A stretch of 33,618 nucleotides of DNA from Bacteroidota bacterium (GTDB taxonomy: Bacteria > Bacteroidota > Bacteroidia > Chitinophagales > UBA10324), in NCBI GenBank assembly GCA_014190535.1, contig BJGO01000004.1, positions 1 to 33,618 on the forward strand, given 5' to 3'. Position 1 is the first letter of the stretch; the number at the start of each line of letters is the position of its first letter. The position numbers and the translations under genes were made by a program. Shown piece by piece: positions 20,071-28,874 of this stretch. The notes under the pieces are model-generated. The model saw only the letters and a program-made list of their open reading frames with translations. It ran no database searches and had not been told where the DNA came from.

Positions 20071-20225
20071 CAGTCATTTTTATTGATACTCTCACAAGAA
20101 ATTCTCTGAATAATTCATCTTAGCAGAAGATTTTTAAAAAGTTTAATGTTAACCGGCTTTAAGCAAGTTGCTACCAATTATAGGAATACAAGACCTAATT
20201 CATTAAATCTCCAGACAAACAAGAA

Positions 20226-20957
20226 ATGCCATTTACATTTTCACATCCGGCCATAGTTTTACCGTTGACATTTTTGCCTCGGCAATGGTTTTCTTTAACC
20301 GGACTTGTAATCGGCAGTTTGATACCTGACTTTGAATATTTTTTAAGAATGAGAATTAAGAGTACTTACAGCCACACAATCGACGGACTTTTTTGGTTTG
20401 ATTTACCCTTGGGACTATTGCTCGCTTTTATTTTTCACAACACGGTTCGGAATCGTTTATACGACAATTTGCCTGCATTTTTAAAATCAAGATTTTTAAC
20501 TTTTAAGCAGTTTAACTGGAATAGACACTTCAAAAGAAACTGGTTTGTAGTGGCTATTTCAATTCTTATCGGTGCCGCTTCACATATTTTTTGGGACGGT
20601 TTTACACACGACCACGGTTATTTCGTTCAGGCAATTCCGCAATTGCAAAACGAAGTGAACCTATTAGGCGAACAAATTCCAATTTTAAAAATATTGCAAC
20701 ACAGCTCCACGTTGCTCGGCGCACTTGTAATTGCTTTTGCTATTTACAAACTGCCAATAAACAAGACTGGAAAACAAAATATTAGTTTGAAATACTGGTC
20801 CATTTTATCAGCATTAACATTAACCATAGTTGCAGTCAGACTTTTAAGCGGACTTGAACTGAAACCATACGGAAATATAATTGCGACAACAATTTCGGCA
20901 GGACTAATGTCATTGATATTGACCTCTGTAATTTTTATTAAATCCAATAAACAGTGA
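20226..20957 (+). CDS. DUF4184 family membrane protein
   Basis: MPFTFSHPAIVLPL; GLVIGSLIPDFEYFLRM; SHIFWDGFTH; multiple TM segments. Confidence 0.82.
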   Translation: MPFTFSHPAIVLPLTFLPRQWFSLTGLVIGSLIPDFEYFLRMRIKSTYSHTIDGLFWFDLPLGLLLAFIFHNTVRNRLYDNLPAFLKSRFLTFKQFNWNRHFKRNWFVVAISILIGAASHIFWDGFTHDHGYFVQAIPQLQNEVNLLGEQIPILKILQHSSTLLGALVIAFAIYKLPINKTGKQNISLKYWSILSALTLTIVAVRLLSGLELKPYGNIIATTISAGLMSLILTSVIFIKSNKQ

Positions 20958-21358
20958 TTGCGTATTTTAAAAAAGCTTTTTATACTATCCGGTTTATTAC
21001 CTGCAACTTATTTCTTAGGGTTGACCCTCTTTTTTTTACCTCACAGGACAAAGAACTTATCTTTTGAATTAGTTGATATTTTAATAGTTACATCCATGTT
21101 TTTTGAAATTTATGGCTGTATCAGTTTATTACTTTCTTGGCTACCTATACTGTAACATAAGTACTTGTTAAAATGTATTTTTTTAGTTCTTGGGATTATA
21201 GGTTCTATAACATTTACAACAATCGAAGGCGTAAAACAGTGTGGACTTGGGTTTTAAATATTGAAGAACCTGTCGAATGGATTATACGGGTTTGGCCTCT
21301 AATCGTATCAACGGTATTAATAGGTTCAAAGAGCACGAAATTATTCAATAAAAATTAA
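20958..21358 (+). pseudogene. Probable decayed small membrane-protein gene (one in-frame stop plus a frameshift)
   Basis: The 20958-21155 ORF (...ISLLLSWLPIL*) continues past its stop in the same frame as HKYLLKCIFLVLGIIGSITFTTIEGVKQCGLGF*. A different frame then gives EEPVEWIIRVWPLIVSTVLIGSK to 21358. Confidence 0.45.
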
Positions 21359-21481
21359 GGATAGATGATATCCACACAGACCTCATAAAGCCTTAACTAT
21401 CTTACACCTAATGATCTCGCACCAGAAATTGTAAATTCGTATAGTAAACTAATAACTGATCGAATACCGGGAAGATTACAA

Positions 21482-22291
21482 ATGAATCTGGATATTTTAG
21501 ATATAGAATATAAATTAACGAACGAACAAATTCAATTTTATAAAGAACAAGGCTTTGTAAAATTAAAAAATGTTTTGCCGCCAGATATTATTCGATATTT
21601 CAATACAGAGATTTCGAGAAAGGTTAATCAATTAAACACTAACGAAGTTCCATTTGAGCATAGAAACACATACGGAAAAGCTTTTTTGCAGTTATTTAAT
21701 CTTTGGAGAGAAGATCGTAACGTTAAGCTGTTTGTTTTTAGTAAAAGATTGGCCCAAATTGCAAGTGAATTGATGCAAGTCAATGGAGTTAGATTATATC
21801 ATGACCAAGCCCTTTTTAAAGAAGCCGGCGGAGGAATTACACCTTGGCACGCAGATCAGCATTATTGGCCATTATCATCCGATAAAGCCATAACCGCATG
21901 GATACCCTTGCAAAATACACCTCTTGACATGGGGCCACTCGAATTCAGTGCAGGAAGCCAGAATGTTATCACGGGCAGGGAGTTGTCGATCAGCGATAAA
22001 AGCGAAGCTGTGATAAAAAAGAATCTCAAGGTTAATAATTTCCCTCAAGTAATAGAACCATTTGACATCGGAGAAGTGAGCTTCCATTCCGGTTGGGTTT
22101 TTCATAGGGCTGGTGCAAATACTTCCGATCAAATCAGAAAAGTTATGACAATCATCTATATCGACAAGAATATGACTTTAAAAGAGCCTGAAAACAAAGG
22201 ACAATTAAATGATTGGAAAACTTGGTGTCCAAATGCAAAAATTGGGGAGGTTATCCATACACCATTGAATCCTATCCTATATACAAAATAA
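21482..22291 (+). CDS. Phytanoyl-CoA dioxygenase (PhyH) family protein
   Basis: LTNEQIQFYKEQGFVKLKNVL; ITPWHADQHYWPL (HxD); MGPLEFSAGSQ; SFHSGWVFHRAGANTS. Confidence 0.9.
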   Translation: MNLDILDIEYKLTNEQIQFYKEQGFVKLKNVLPPDIIRYFNTEISRKVNQLNTNEVPFEHRNTYGKAFLQLFNLWREDRNVKLFVFSKRLAQIASELMQVNGVRLYHDQALFKEAGGGITPWHADQHYWPLSSDKAITAWIPLQNTPLDMGPLEFSAGSQNVITGRELSISDKSEAVIKKNLKVNNFPQVIEPFDIGEVSFHSGWVFHRAGANTSDQIRKVMTIIYIDKNMTLKEPENKGQLNDWKTWCPNAKIGEVIHTPLNPILYTK

Positions 22292-22332
22292 CTCATGCTA
22301 CATTATTTAAGCAACCTTGCCTTGCCTCGTAA

Positions 22333-22348
22333 ATGCGGTCTAACGCAT
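22333..22348. other. Small GC-rich hairpin just downstream of the PhyH gene
   Basis: ATGCG-gtctaa-CGCAT perfect 5-bp stem about 40 nt after the stop; no clear T-tract. Confidence 0.35.
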
Positions 22349-22440
22349 AGCAACATCGTCTACACGCAAACCGTAAGGCTCTGAAATAACTAATAATATA
22401 TCGAATCAGTATTTTTTTGTTGCTCATATATGCTTCTGTT

Positions 22441-22475
22441 GCTTCATAACATTCATTTATGCGAAGCCTGTTTTC
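22441..22475. repeat. Diverged intergenic repeat, copy A
   Basis: gcttcataacattcatttatgcgaagcctgttttc matches copy B at 23398 at roughly 30 of 35 positions. Internally palindromic (GCTT-CATAA...TTATG-cg-AAGC). Confidence 0.6.
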
Positions 22476-22647
22476 AAGTGTCTATGTTCTATTTTTATCT
22501 TAGTGGTATGATGTAGTTTATATAATGATAAGAAGACATGAAAAAACTTCATTGACTAGATTGTAACAAGCACTTTGGGTATTTGAATTGTGGATAGTAT
22601 TTTCACAGTCTGCCATTGTATGCCATAAACAAACAAATAATGATAAT

Positions 22648-23219
22648 ATGAATAACGTTAAATTAATTCTAGTAATGTCATTTCTTCTAGTGACATTTAT
22701 TACAAATGCACAAATTACAGTTTATCGAACTTATGAGGATTTCCAAAATAAAAGAGGGGAAGAATATGATGATTATTGGGGTTACATTCACAGTATGGGG
22801 AGTGTTAAATTAATATTTAAAAAAGATAAAAAGAAAATCAATATTCACTGTAGCGATATATGGGGGTTTATTTACAAAGATGTTTTTTTAGGATTGATAA
22901 AAAATATAATCAGCCTACAAGAGTTATAAGTACCGGCAAGATAATTTATTACGAAAATGGTATAGCAAACCTTAGCATGTTACGAGATAATTCAGAAATA
23001 GGAGCGTTTAAAATTGGTTACTATTGCTATATCTCAAAGAGTATTGACTCTGAATTGATTCCTATGCCGCAGGGCCAATTTAATTCTGATTTAAGAAAAA
23101 AGGTTACAAAATTCAAGGAAGAAAACCCTGAGTACAAGGAACTATTTGATTGTATAGATAATAACTATAATTACCTTAGTGTTCGATCTTGTGTTGTAAA
23201 ATTCGAAAAAAGTGAATAA
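22648..23219 (+). CDS. Secreted hypothetical protein, read across a -1 frame change at TTTTTTA (22884-22890)
   Basis: ORFs 22588-22929 and 22860-23219 combine as ...SDIWGFIYKDVF/FRIDKKYNQPTRVISTGKIIYYENG... ATG 22648 is followed by signal peptide MNNVKLILVMSFLLVTFITNAQ. Confidence 0.6.
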
Positions 23220-23229
23220 TACGGCACAC

Positions 23230-23318
23230 AATCGAGTAGACGGCCTCGCCAGTTGTAACGGACGAGGTGCGCCTCTCACATCACTGTACGTGCGTGTCTT
23301 GAATACAACGGTTCATTA
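23230..23318 (-). mobile_element. Group II intron 3'-end-like remnant (domain V/VI-like), no associated RT ORF
   Basis: The minus strand reads aatgAACCGTTGTATTCAAGACACGCACGTACAGTGATGTGAGAGGCGCACCTCGTCCGTTACAACTGGCGAGGCCGTCTACTCGAT. The GTACGTAC.GTG.TGTGAGAGG and CTACTCGAT tail resemble bacterial group II intron 3' ends. CCTCGTC/GGCGAGG forms a DVI-like stem. Confidence 0.5.
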
Positions 23319-23397
23319 TGTTTTAGAGCTACTTATTGGTAATGTTCAAGCAATGATTCGCAACCTCGTTTTCGCAATCGTATCCATATAACCGATT

Positions 23398-23435
23398 GCT
23401 TCATAAGGTTCATTTAAGCGATGCCTGTATTCTGG
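23398..23435. repeat. Diverged intergenic repeat, copy B
   Basis: gcttcataaggttcatttaagcgatgcctgtattctgg, compared with copy A at 22441. Confidence 0.6.
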
Positions 23436-23781
23436 TTTTTGTTGCGAACAGGTTATCCGTTTATAGTCCGCTTACTTTTATACTGTAGTTTGAAAACAGT
23501 TGCGCAGTGTGATGTAGTGTAAGCTTACCCATTATTCGACCAGTTAGTAGTTGACTTTATGAATTAACAATAGCCTTCAATAAAACGGCAGGTGCCGGGT
23601 TATTAAATGCTTTGTGTTGCCTGTGATCGTTTCGCATAAGATCAGAAACAATTCGTATAAGCACCTGCTATCTGATCCTGAAATAGCAAACAACCTGTCT
23701 ATATCATTTTCCTATTCATTATCAAAGACTCTTTTTTTTGCTTTTATTTGAAAGCTGATAACACGAATACCCACCAAAAAA

Positions 23782-26088
23782 TTGGCGTCTAACCCCTATA
23801 GCAAAACCCTTTTCAAACTTGCACTTCTGTATGTGCTGTTTGTATTTCCCTTTTATAGTACTGCTCAAAAAATCCGTTTCGAGGGCAAGGTAATAGATGC
23901 ACTTTCGGGTGATGCGTTGGCAGGTGCATCAATAATTTTGGATCAGGTACACGCATACACCAGCAACGAAAACGGTTTGTTTACGCTAACAACCGAGCCC
24001 GGCAATCATCAGCTAATCATCTATCACGTGGGATACCGGGACACGCTACTGAATGTGCCGATGACATCGGATCATCCATTCATTACCATTCATCTGATTA
24101 AGAAAGAACAGATGCTTCAGGAAGTTATCATAGGAGCAAATAGGTATGGAAGAGCGCTAATCGAACAAATTTCAAGCATAAGCACGATCAATCCTAAAGA
24201 AGTTCAGTTTAAAAACATTCAGGATGCGGCACAAGCCATAGATCAGTTGTCGGGCGTTGTTGTTATCGACGGACAGGCCAGCATTCGTGGTGGAAGCGGC
24301 TATGCCTTTGGAGCCGGTAGCCGGGTTATGATGGTATATGATGGTGTGCCCATGCTAACCTCCGACAGAAATGATGTTAAATGGAGCTTCATTCCCATGG
24401 AAAATGTGGAACGAATTGAACTGGTAAAAGGGGCCTCATCGGTGCAATATGGATCATCTGCCCTGAATGGTGTTTTAAATATTCAAACAGCATTTGCCGT
24501 AAAGGACGATGAAACCACGTTTTCTACTTATCTCACCCGATATGATGGAAGTATTCCGGCTAACAAGATAAGGCCTGAAGACAAAGTGCCTTTTGCCACC
24601 GGCGGTTACCTTCTGCACAAAATGAAACGTGGCAAGAGTGATTTCGTGATCAATGCCTATGCTCACCGCTCTCAAAGCTGGCTCCAGGGGGAATTTGCCA
24701 AACGCTCGCGACTGCACGTAAAATACCGCTATCGGCTCAGTGAGCGCACGTCTTTTGGCATTAACCTCACCGGTATGTTACAACACACGTCTCAATTCTT
24801 CTTCTGGTCTGACGACTCTGTGGGCGCTTATCAGCCGTTAAACGGAACAACTACTCTTGTTAATCTGAAAGAACTATATACCGTTGCACAGGCCAATATG
24901 CATCACTTTGATCGCAATAACATTAAACACACAGCCCATATTCAGTACTATCACACGAATCATATAAACGGACGACTATGGCAACCCGCTACAAATTTAT
25001 TCAGCGCCGATTATCACATGCAAAAAGAATTTAATACGTGGATCCTAAGCGGAGGGGTATATACCAATGCATTTTTTTTCAGAGATGACGGAATAGGTGG
25101 CAGGCATTCGGGTAATCAGGGCTCTTTGTTTGTACAATTCGAAAAAGCCTTTAATAAATTCCGAATCGAAGGCGGCGGCCGTATGGAACTGTTCCGACTA
25201 GATACCATTTATGCCGGCTCAAGACCGGTAGGCCGAATAGGTATAAACTACTCGCCATACAAACAGCTCTTCCTCAGGGCCTCATTTGGTCAGGGGTTCC
25301 GTTTCCCAAGTCCGGCAGAGCGCTATGTAAACTATTCACTCGGCGATATCTATATCTACCCCAACCCAACATTGCTTCCGGAAAAAGGCTGGAGTTCTGA
25401 AATCGGCCTTAGAAAAAAAGCCTCGCTCGGTAAGTTTAATGCCTATGCCGACTGGGCATTATTTCTTCAGGGATTTACCAATATGATGGAATTCTCGTTT
25501 GGGCAGTGGGGCAATCCATCGGCTCCGTTTTTTGGTCTTGGCTTTAAGTCGGTTAACGTAAATGAAGCACGTATGGCAGGCAGTGAACTGGAGTTAGGTG
25601 TTCAAAAAAATATCGGCAAACTTAAACTACTCACCGACATTGGTTATACCTACACATATCCGGTAGACCTCAATGCCGATTCGTCGCTTCGATCGGCAAA
25701 AAATTTTATGCAAGGATTCATAAAAGGTTTGTATAACACCGACAGCACATTCAGGCGTGGGTTATTGCGCTACCGTAATCGCCATCTGATTAAGTTCGAT
25801 CTGGACGTAAGTTATAACCGTTTATCTTTTGGAGGAAGTATTAAATATTACAGCCGTATGGATAATATTGATTCATACCTTGCACTGTTTATACCCGGCG
25901 TTAATGGCTATCGCAAGGATCATTTGCAGGGCGATTGGCTATTTGATTTGAGACTATCCTATCAGGCAGATCAGTACGGTAAAGTGGCCCTCATTTGTAA
26001 TAATTTATTGAACTCATTTTATGCCATTCGCATCGCCCGGCCTGATGCACCCAGAGGATTTACCATACAGTACACCTATACGCTGTAG
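23782..26088 (+). CDS. TonB-dependent outer-membrane receptor with N-terminal carboxypeptidase-regulatory-like domain (apparent TTG start)
   Basis: Signal peptide; GKVIDALSGDALAGASIILD; plug IDQLSGVVVIDGQASIRGGSGYAFGAGSRVMMVYDGVPML; VERIELVKGASSVQYGSSALNGVLNI; C-terminal aromatic ending FTIQYTYTL. Confidence 0.92.
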   Translation: MASNPYSKTLFKLALLYVLFVFPFYSTAQKIRFEGKVIDALSGDALAGASIILDQVHAYTSNENGLFTLTTEPGNHQLIIYHVGYRDTLLNVPMTSDHPFITIHLIKKEQMLQEVIIGANRYGRALIEQISSISTINPKEVQFKNIQDAAQAIDQLSGVVVIDGQASIRGGSGYAFGAGSRVMMVYDGVPMLTSDRNDVKWSFIPMENVERIELVKGASSVQYGSSALNGVLNIQTAFAVKDDETTFSTYLTRYDGSIPANKIRPEDKVPFATGGYLLHKMKRGKSDFVINAYAHRSQSWLQGEFAKRSRLHVKYRYRLSERTSFGINLTGMLQHTSQFFFWSDDSVGAYQPLNGTTTLVNLKELYTVAQANMHHFDRNNIKHTAHIQYYHTNHINGRLWQPATNLFSADYHMQKEFNTWILSGGVYTNAFFFRDDGIGGRHSGNQGSLFVQFEKAFNKFRIEGGGRMELFRLDTIYAGSRPVGRIGINYSPYKQLFLRASFGQGFRFPSPAERYVNYSLGDIYIYPNPTLLPEKGWSSEIGLRKKASLGKFNAYADWALFLQGFTNMMEFSFGQWGNPSAPFFGLGFKSVNVNEARMAGSELELGVQKNIGKLKLLTDIGYTYTYPVDLNADSSLRSAKNFMQGFIKGLYNTDSTFRRGLLRYRNRHLIKFDLDVSYNRLSFGGSIKYYSRMDNIDSYLALFIPGVNGYRKDHLQGDWLFDLRLSYQADQYGKVALICNNLLNSFYAIRIARPDAPRGFTIQYTYTL

Positions 26089-26184
26089 CATACTATGATG
26101 GACGCGCAAAAAGGAATCAATCCCGATTTACGGAACGGATTATTTCTTACCTGTCCCTTCGGGCACAGTCTGATTCATACATTG

Positions 26185-26192
26185 TACTTTTG
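26185..26192 (+). promoter_or_regulatory. Candidate Bacteroidota -7 promoter element (TAnnTTTG) upstream of lysS
   Basis: TACTTTTG matches the TAnnTTTG consensus 32 bp upstream of the lysS ATG. Confidence 0.45.
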
Positions 26193-26223
26193 TGCGCGTT
26201 ATTAAAAATGGAAAATCAACTTC

Positions 26224-27741
26224 ATGACACAATTAAGTGAACACGAGATTATCAGGCGCCAAACGCTGACTGAATTGGAGCAATTAGGTATCAACCCCTA
26301 CCCTGCTGAAACCTTTGAAATAAATGACACGAGTAAACAGATTGCCGAGTTATATCAGCAAAATACCGCCGCCTACGATGGTAAAACAATTTCAATTGCC
26401 GGTCGCATAATGAGCAAACGAATTATGGGCTCTGCTTCATTTGCTGTTCTTCAAGATAGTCAGGGCAGAATTCAGTTGTATATCAGCCGCGATGAGCTCT
26501 GTCCGGCCGAAGACAAAACATTTTATAATACCGTTTTCAAGAAACTAATAGACCTCGGCGATTTTGTTGGAATTACAGGATATGTGTTTCGTACAAAAAC
26601 CGGAGAGATCAGCATACACGTGCAATCGCTCAGGCTATTGAGCAAATCACTTAAACCACTTCCTGTTGTTAAAGAGAAAGAGGGCGAGTTATTTGACGCC
26701 GTTACTGATCCCGAATTACGTTACCGTCAACGCTATGTAGACCTTAACATCAACCCTGCATCCAAAGAAGTATTTATTAAGCGCACTAAACTGGTAAATT
26801 CTATTCGTGAGTATCTGAACGCTAAAGAATATCTTGAAGTAGAAACACCAATCCTGCAGCCTATTTATGGAGGTGCCGCCGCCAGACCATTTAAGACACA
26901 TCATAACACACTCGATATGCCTCTCTATTTGCGCATTGCAAATGAGTTGTACCTGAAACGTTTAATCGTTGGCGGATTTGATGGTGTATATGAATTCAGT
27001 AAAGACTTTCGTAACGAAGGCATGGATCGCACCCATAATCCTGAGTTTACACAAATGGAATTATACGTAGCCTATAAAGATTATTACTGGATGATGGATC
27101 TGGTTGAGGAGATGGTTGAGAAAGTTGCCATTGACGTAAATGGCACAACTGAGGTGCAGGTTGGACAACATGTAATCAACTTTAAACGACCCTGGAAACG
27201 CTATACTATGTTTGAAGCGATAAAGGAATATACCGGTGTCGATATCAGCGAAATGGATGAGGCGCAGTTACGCCTTACGGCTCACGATTTAAAAGTAACT
27301 ATAGATCATACGATGGGAAAAGGGAAAATTATTGATGAAATCTTTGGTGAACACGTGGAACCTAAACTGATACAACCTACATTCATAACCGATTATCCAC
27401 TCGAGATGTCGCCTTTGGCAAAAAAGCATCGTAACAGACCCGGATTAGTAGAACGCTTCGAGGCCATATGTAATGCTAAAGAACTATGCAACTCGTTTTC
27501 CGAATTAAACGATCCTATCGATCAGCGTAAACGATTTGAAGAACAGGTAGAACTAGGTAAACGCGGTGATGAAGAGGCTATGGTGCTCGATGAAGATTTC
27601 CTGAGAGCCTTAGAGTATGGTATGCCTCCAACAGCTGGACTGGGAATTGGTATAGACCGTTTATCCATGATTATGACCAATTCACACTCCATACAGGATG
27701 TCTTGTTCTTCCCGCAGATGAAGCCGGAACGATTCGATTAA
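26224..27741 (+). CDS. lysS: Lysine--tRNA ligase (class II)
   Basis: [100 protein letters not shown]. Confidence 0.97.
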   Translation: MTQLSEHEIIRRQTLTELEQLGINPYPAETFEINDTSKQIAELYQQNTAAYDGKTISIAGRIMSKRIMGSASFAVLQDSQGRIQLYISRDELCPAEDKTFYNTVFKKLIDLGDFVGITGYVFRTKTGEISIHVQSLRLLSKSLKPLPVVKEKEGELFDAVTDPELRYRQRYVDLNINPASKEVFIKRTKLVNSIREYLNAKEYLEVETPILQPIYGGAAARPFKTHHNTLDMPLYLRIANELYLKRLIVGGFDGVYEFSKDFRNEGMDRTHNPEFTQMELYVAYKDYYWMMDLVEEMVEKVAIDVNGTTEVQVGQHVINFKRPWKRYTMFEAIKEYTGVDISEMDEAQLRLTAHDLKVTIDHTMGKGKIIDEIFGEHVEPKLIQPTFITDYPLEMSPLAKKHRNRPGLVERFEAICNAKELCNSFSELNDPIDQRKRFEEQVELGKRGDEEAMVLDEDFLRALEYGMPPTAGLGIGIDRLSMIMTNSHSIQDVLFFPQMKPERFD

Positions 27742-27875
27742 GTTTCAAAAAACATACAATCCTTACATCGATGATCTCATCCTATCGGGAAGCATGATAT
27801 GATGAAATAATTTACATCAGCTATTGTATAGTCCGATTAGCTTTTTATCTTCGTTAACATCTATTCTTCGGCTAT

Positions 27876-28817
27876 ATGAGAAAAGATGTGAAACGTTATA
27901 TAAGAACATATTTTACGTTCACCCGGCAAGAAACCAGAGGGACAATCATACTGGTGTGCATCATCACGCTACTTGTGCTTTACCGGTTTTTGCATCCTGT
28001 TTTCTCCTTGCCGCCACTCAACAACTTGAACGATGTACAGATACTTTGGGTTAATGAATCGAAAAAACAATTAACCAGCACCTATACTCCAAACGACTCT
28101 CTTATTGCAAAGCAGAACGATAGCGAGAGCAAACAAAAAAAATCCGCAATAGGCAAGGGTTTTTATTTCAACCCTAACAGCATTTCAGCAGATAGTTTAG
28201 CGATGTTTGGTATCAGCCAAAAAAAGATTTCTGTTTTTATCAAGTACCGAAATACAGGAGCAACCTTTAAATCTGCAGATGACCTGAAGAAGATTTACTC
28301 CTTTAGCGAAGACGATATCACCAAATTAAGGCCCTGGGTAATGATTCCTCCGGCACCACAAAAGCAGGTACAACCGGAAAAAATAACGACACAACATAAG
28401 GTTGTGGAAAAGAAACCCTGGTATGTAGATATCAACACTTGTGACTCGGCCGCTTTAGTTTCATTGTCGGGCATAGGCCCCGTGCTGGCCTCACGAATTT
28501 TGAAGTACCGTAATCGGTTTGGTGCCTTCCGGTCTAAAGATCAACTGCTTGAGATTACCGGTATAACTGCTGAATGGTATCAGGCTAATCAAGCCTCTAT
28601 ACTGTTGAGTGCAGTACCGGTGAAACAATTAAATATCAATACCTGCACACTGGATGAACTAAAACGCCACGCCTACTTTGATTATAACATAGCCTCGATA
28701 CTACTCAATTACCGCACGCATCATGGCCCGTTTCAATCCGTATCCGAGATAAAAAATTGTGCCGCAATACAAGAGGCATTTTACAAAAAAGTTGAGGCTT
28801 ATCTTAAAGTAAATTAA
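27876..28817 (+). CDS. Helix-hairpin-helix (ComEA-like) DNA-binding protein
   Basis: N-terminal TM; repeated HhH units (YVDINTCDSAALVSLSGIGPVLASRILKYRNRFGAFRSKDQLLEITGI and related flanking copies). Confidence 0.85.
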   Translation: MRKDVKRYIRTYFTFTRQETRGTIILVCIITLLVLYRFLHPVFSLPPLNNLNDVQILWVNESKKQLTSTYTPNDSLIAKQNDSESKQKKSAIGKGFYFNPNSISADSLAMFGISQKKISVFIKYRNTGATFKSADDLKKIYSFSEDDITKLRPWVMIPPAPQKQVQPEKITTQHKVVEKKPWYVDINTCDSAALVSLSGIGPVLASRILKYRNRFGAFRSKDQLLEITGITAEWYQANQASILLSAVPVKQLNINTCTLDELKRHAYFDYNIASILLNYRTHHGPFQSVSEIKNCAAIQEAFYKKVEAYLKVN

Positions 28818-28822
28818 ATCAA

Positions 28823-28845
28823 AAGGCCGGCTATTCGCCGGCCTT
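28823..28845. terminator. Bidirectional intrinsic terminator hairpin between convergent HhH gene and clpC
   Basis: AAGGCCGGC-tattc-GCCGGCCTT perfect 9-bp stem, flanked by aaaa upstream and ttatt downstream. Confidence 0.88.
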
Positions 28846-28874
28846 ATTCAAATAAGTTTAACAATGCCTGTTAA

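Noticed and set aside
20226-23219. Novel anti-phage defence island
   Set aside because: DUF4184, PhyH and a secreted hypothetical show no nuclease, helicase, TIR, toxin or sensor signature to support defence.
23586-23680. Cobalamin riboswitch upstream of the TonB-dependent receptor
   Set aside because: A GGTGCC string is present, but I could not find the conserved B12-box/core sequence, so it is reported only as inverted repeats.
23220-23780. Possible CRISPR array or integron attC in the long spacer
   Set aside because: There are no regularly spaced identical repeats, and no GTTRRRY/RYYYAAC pair in the attC arrangement. The repeats seen are single diverged copies.
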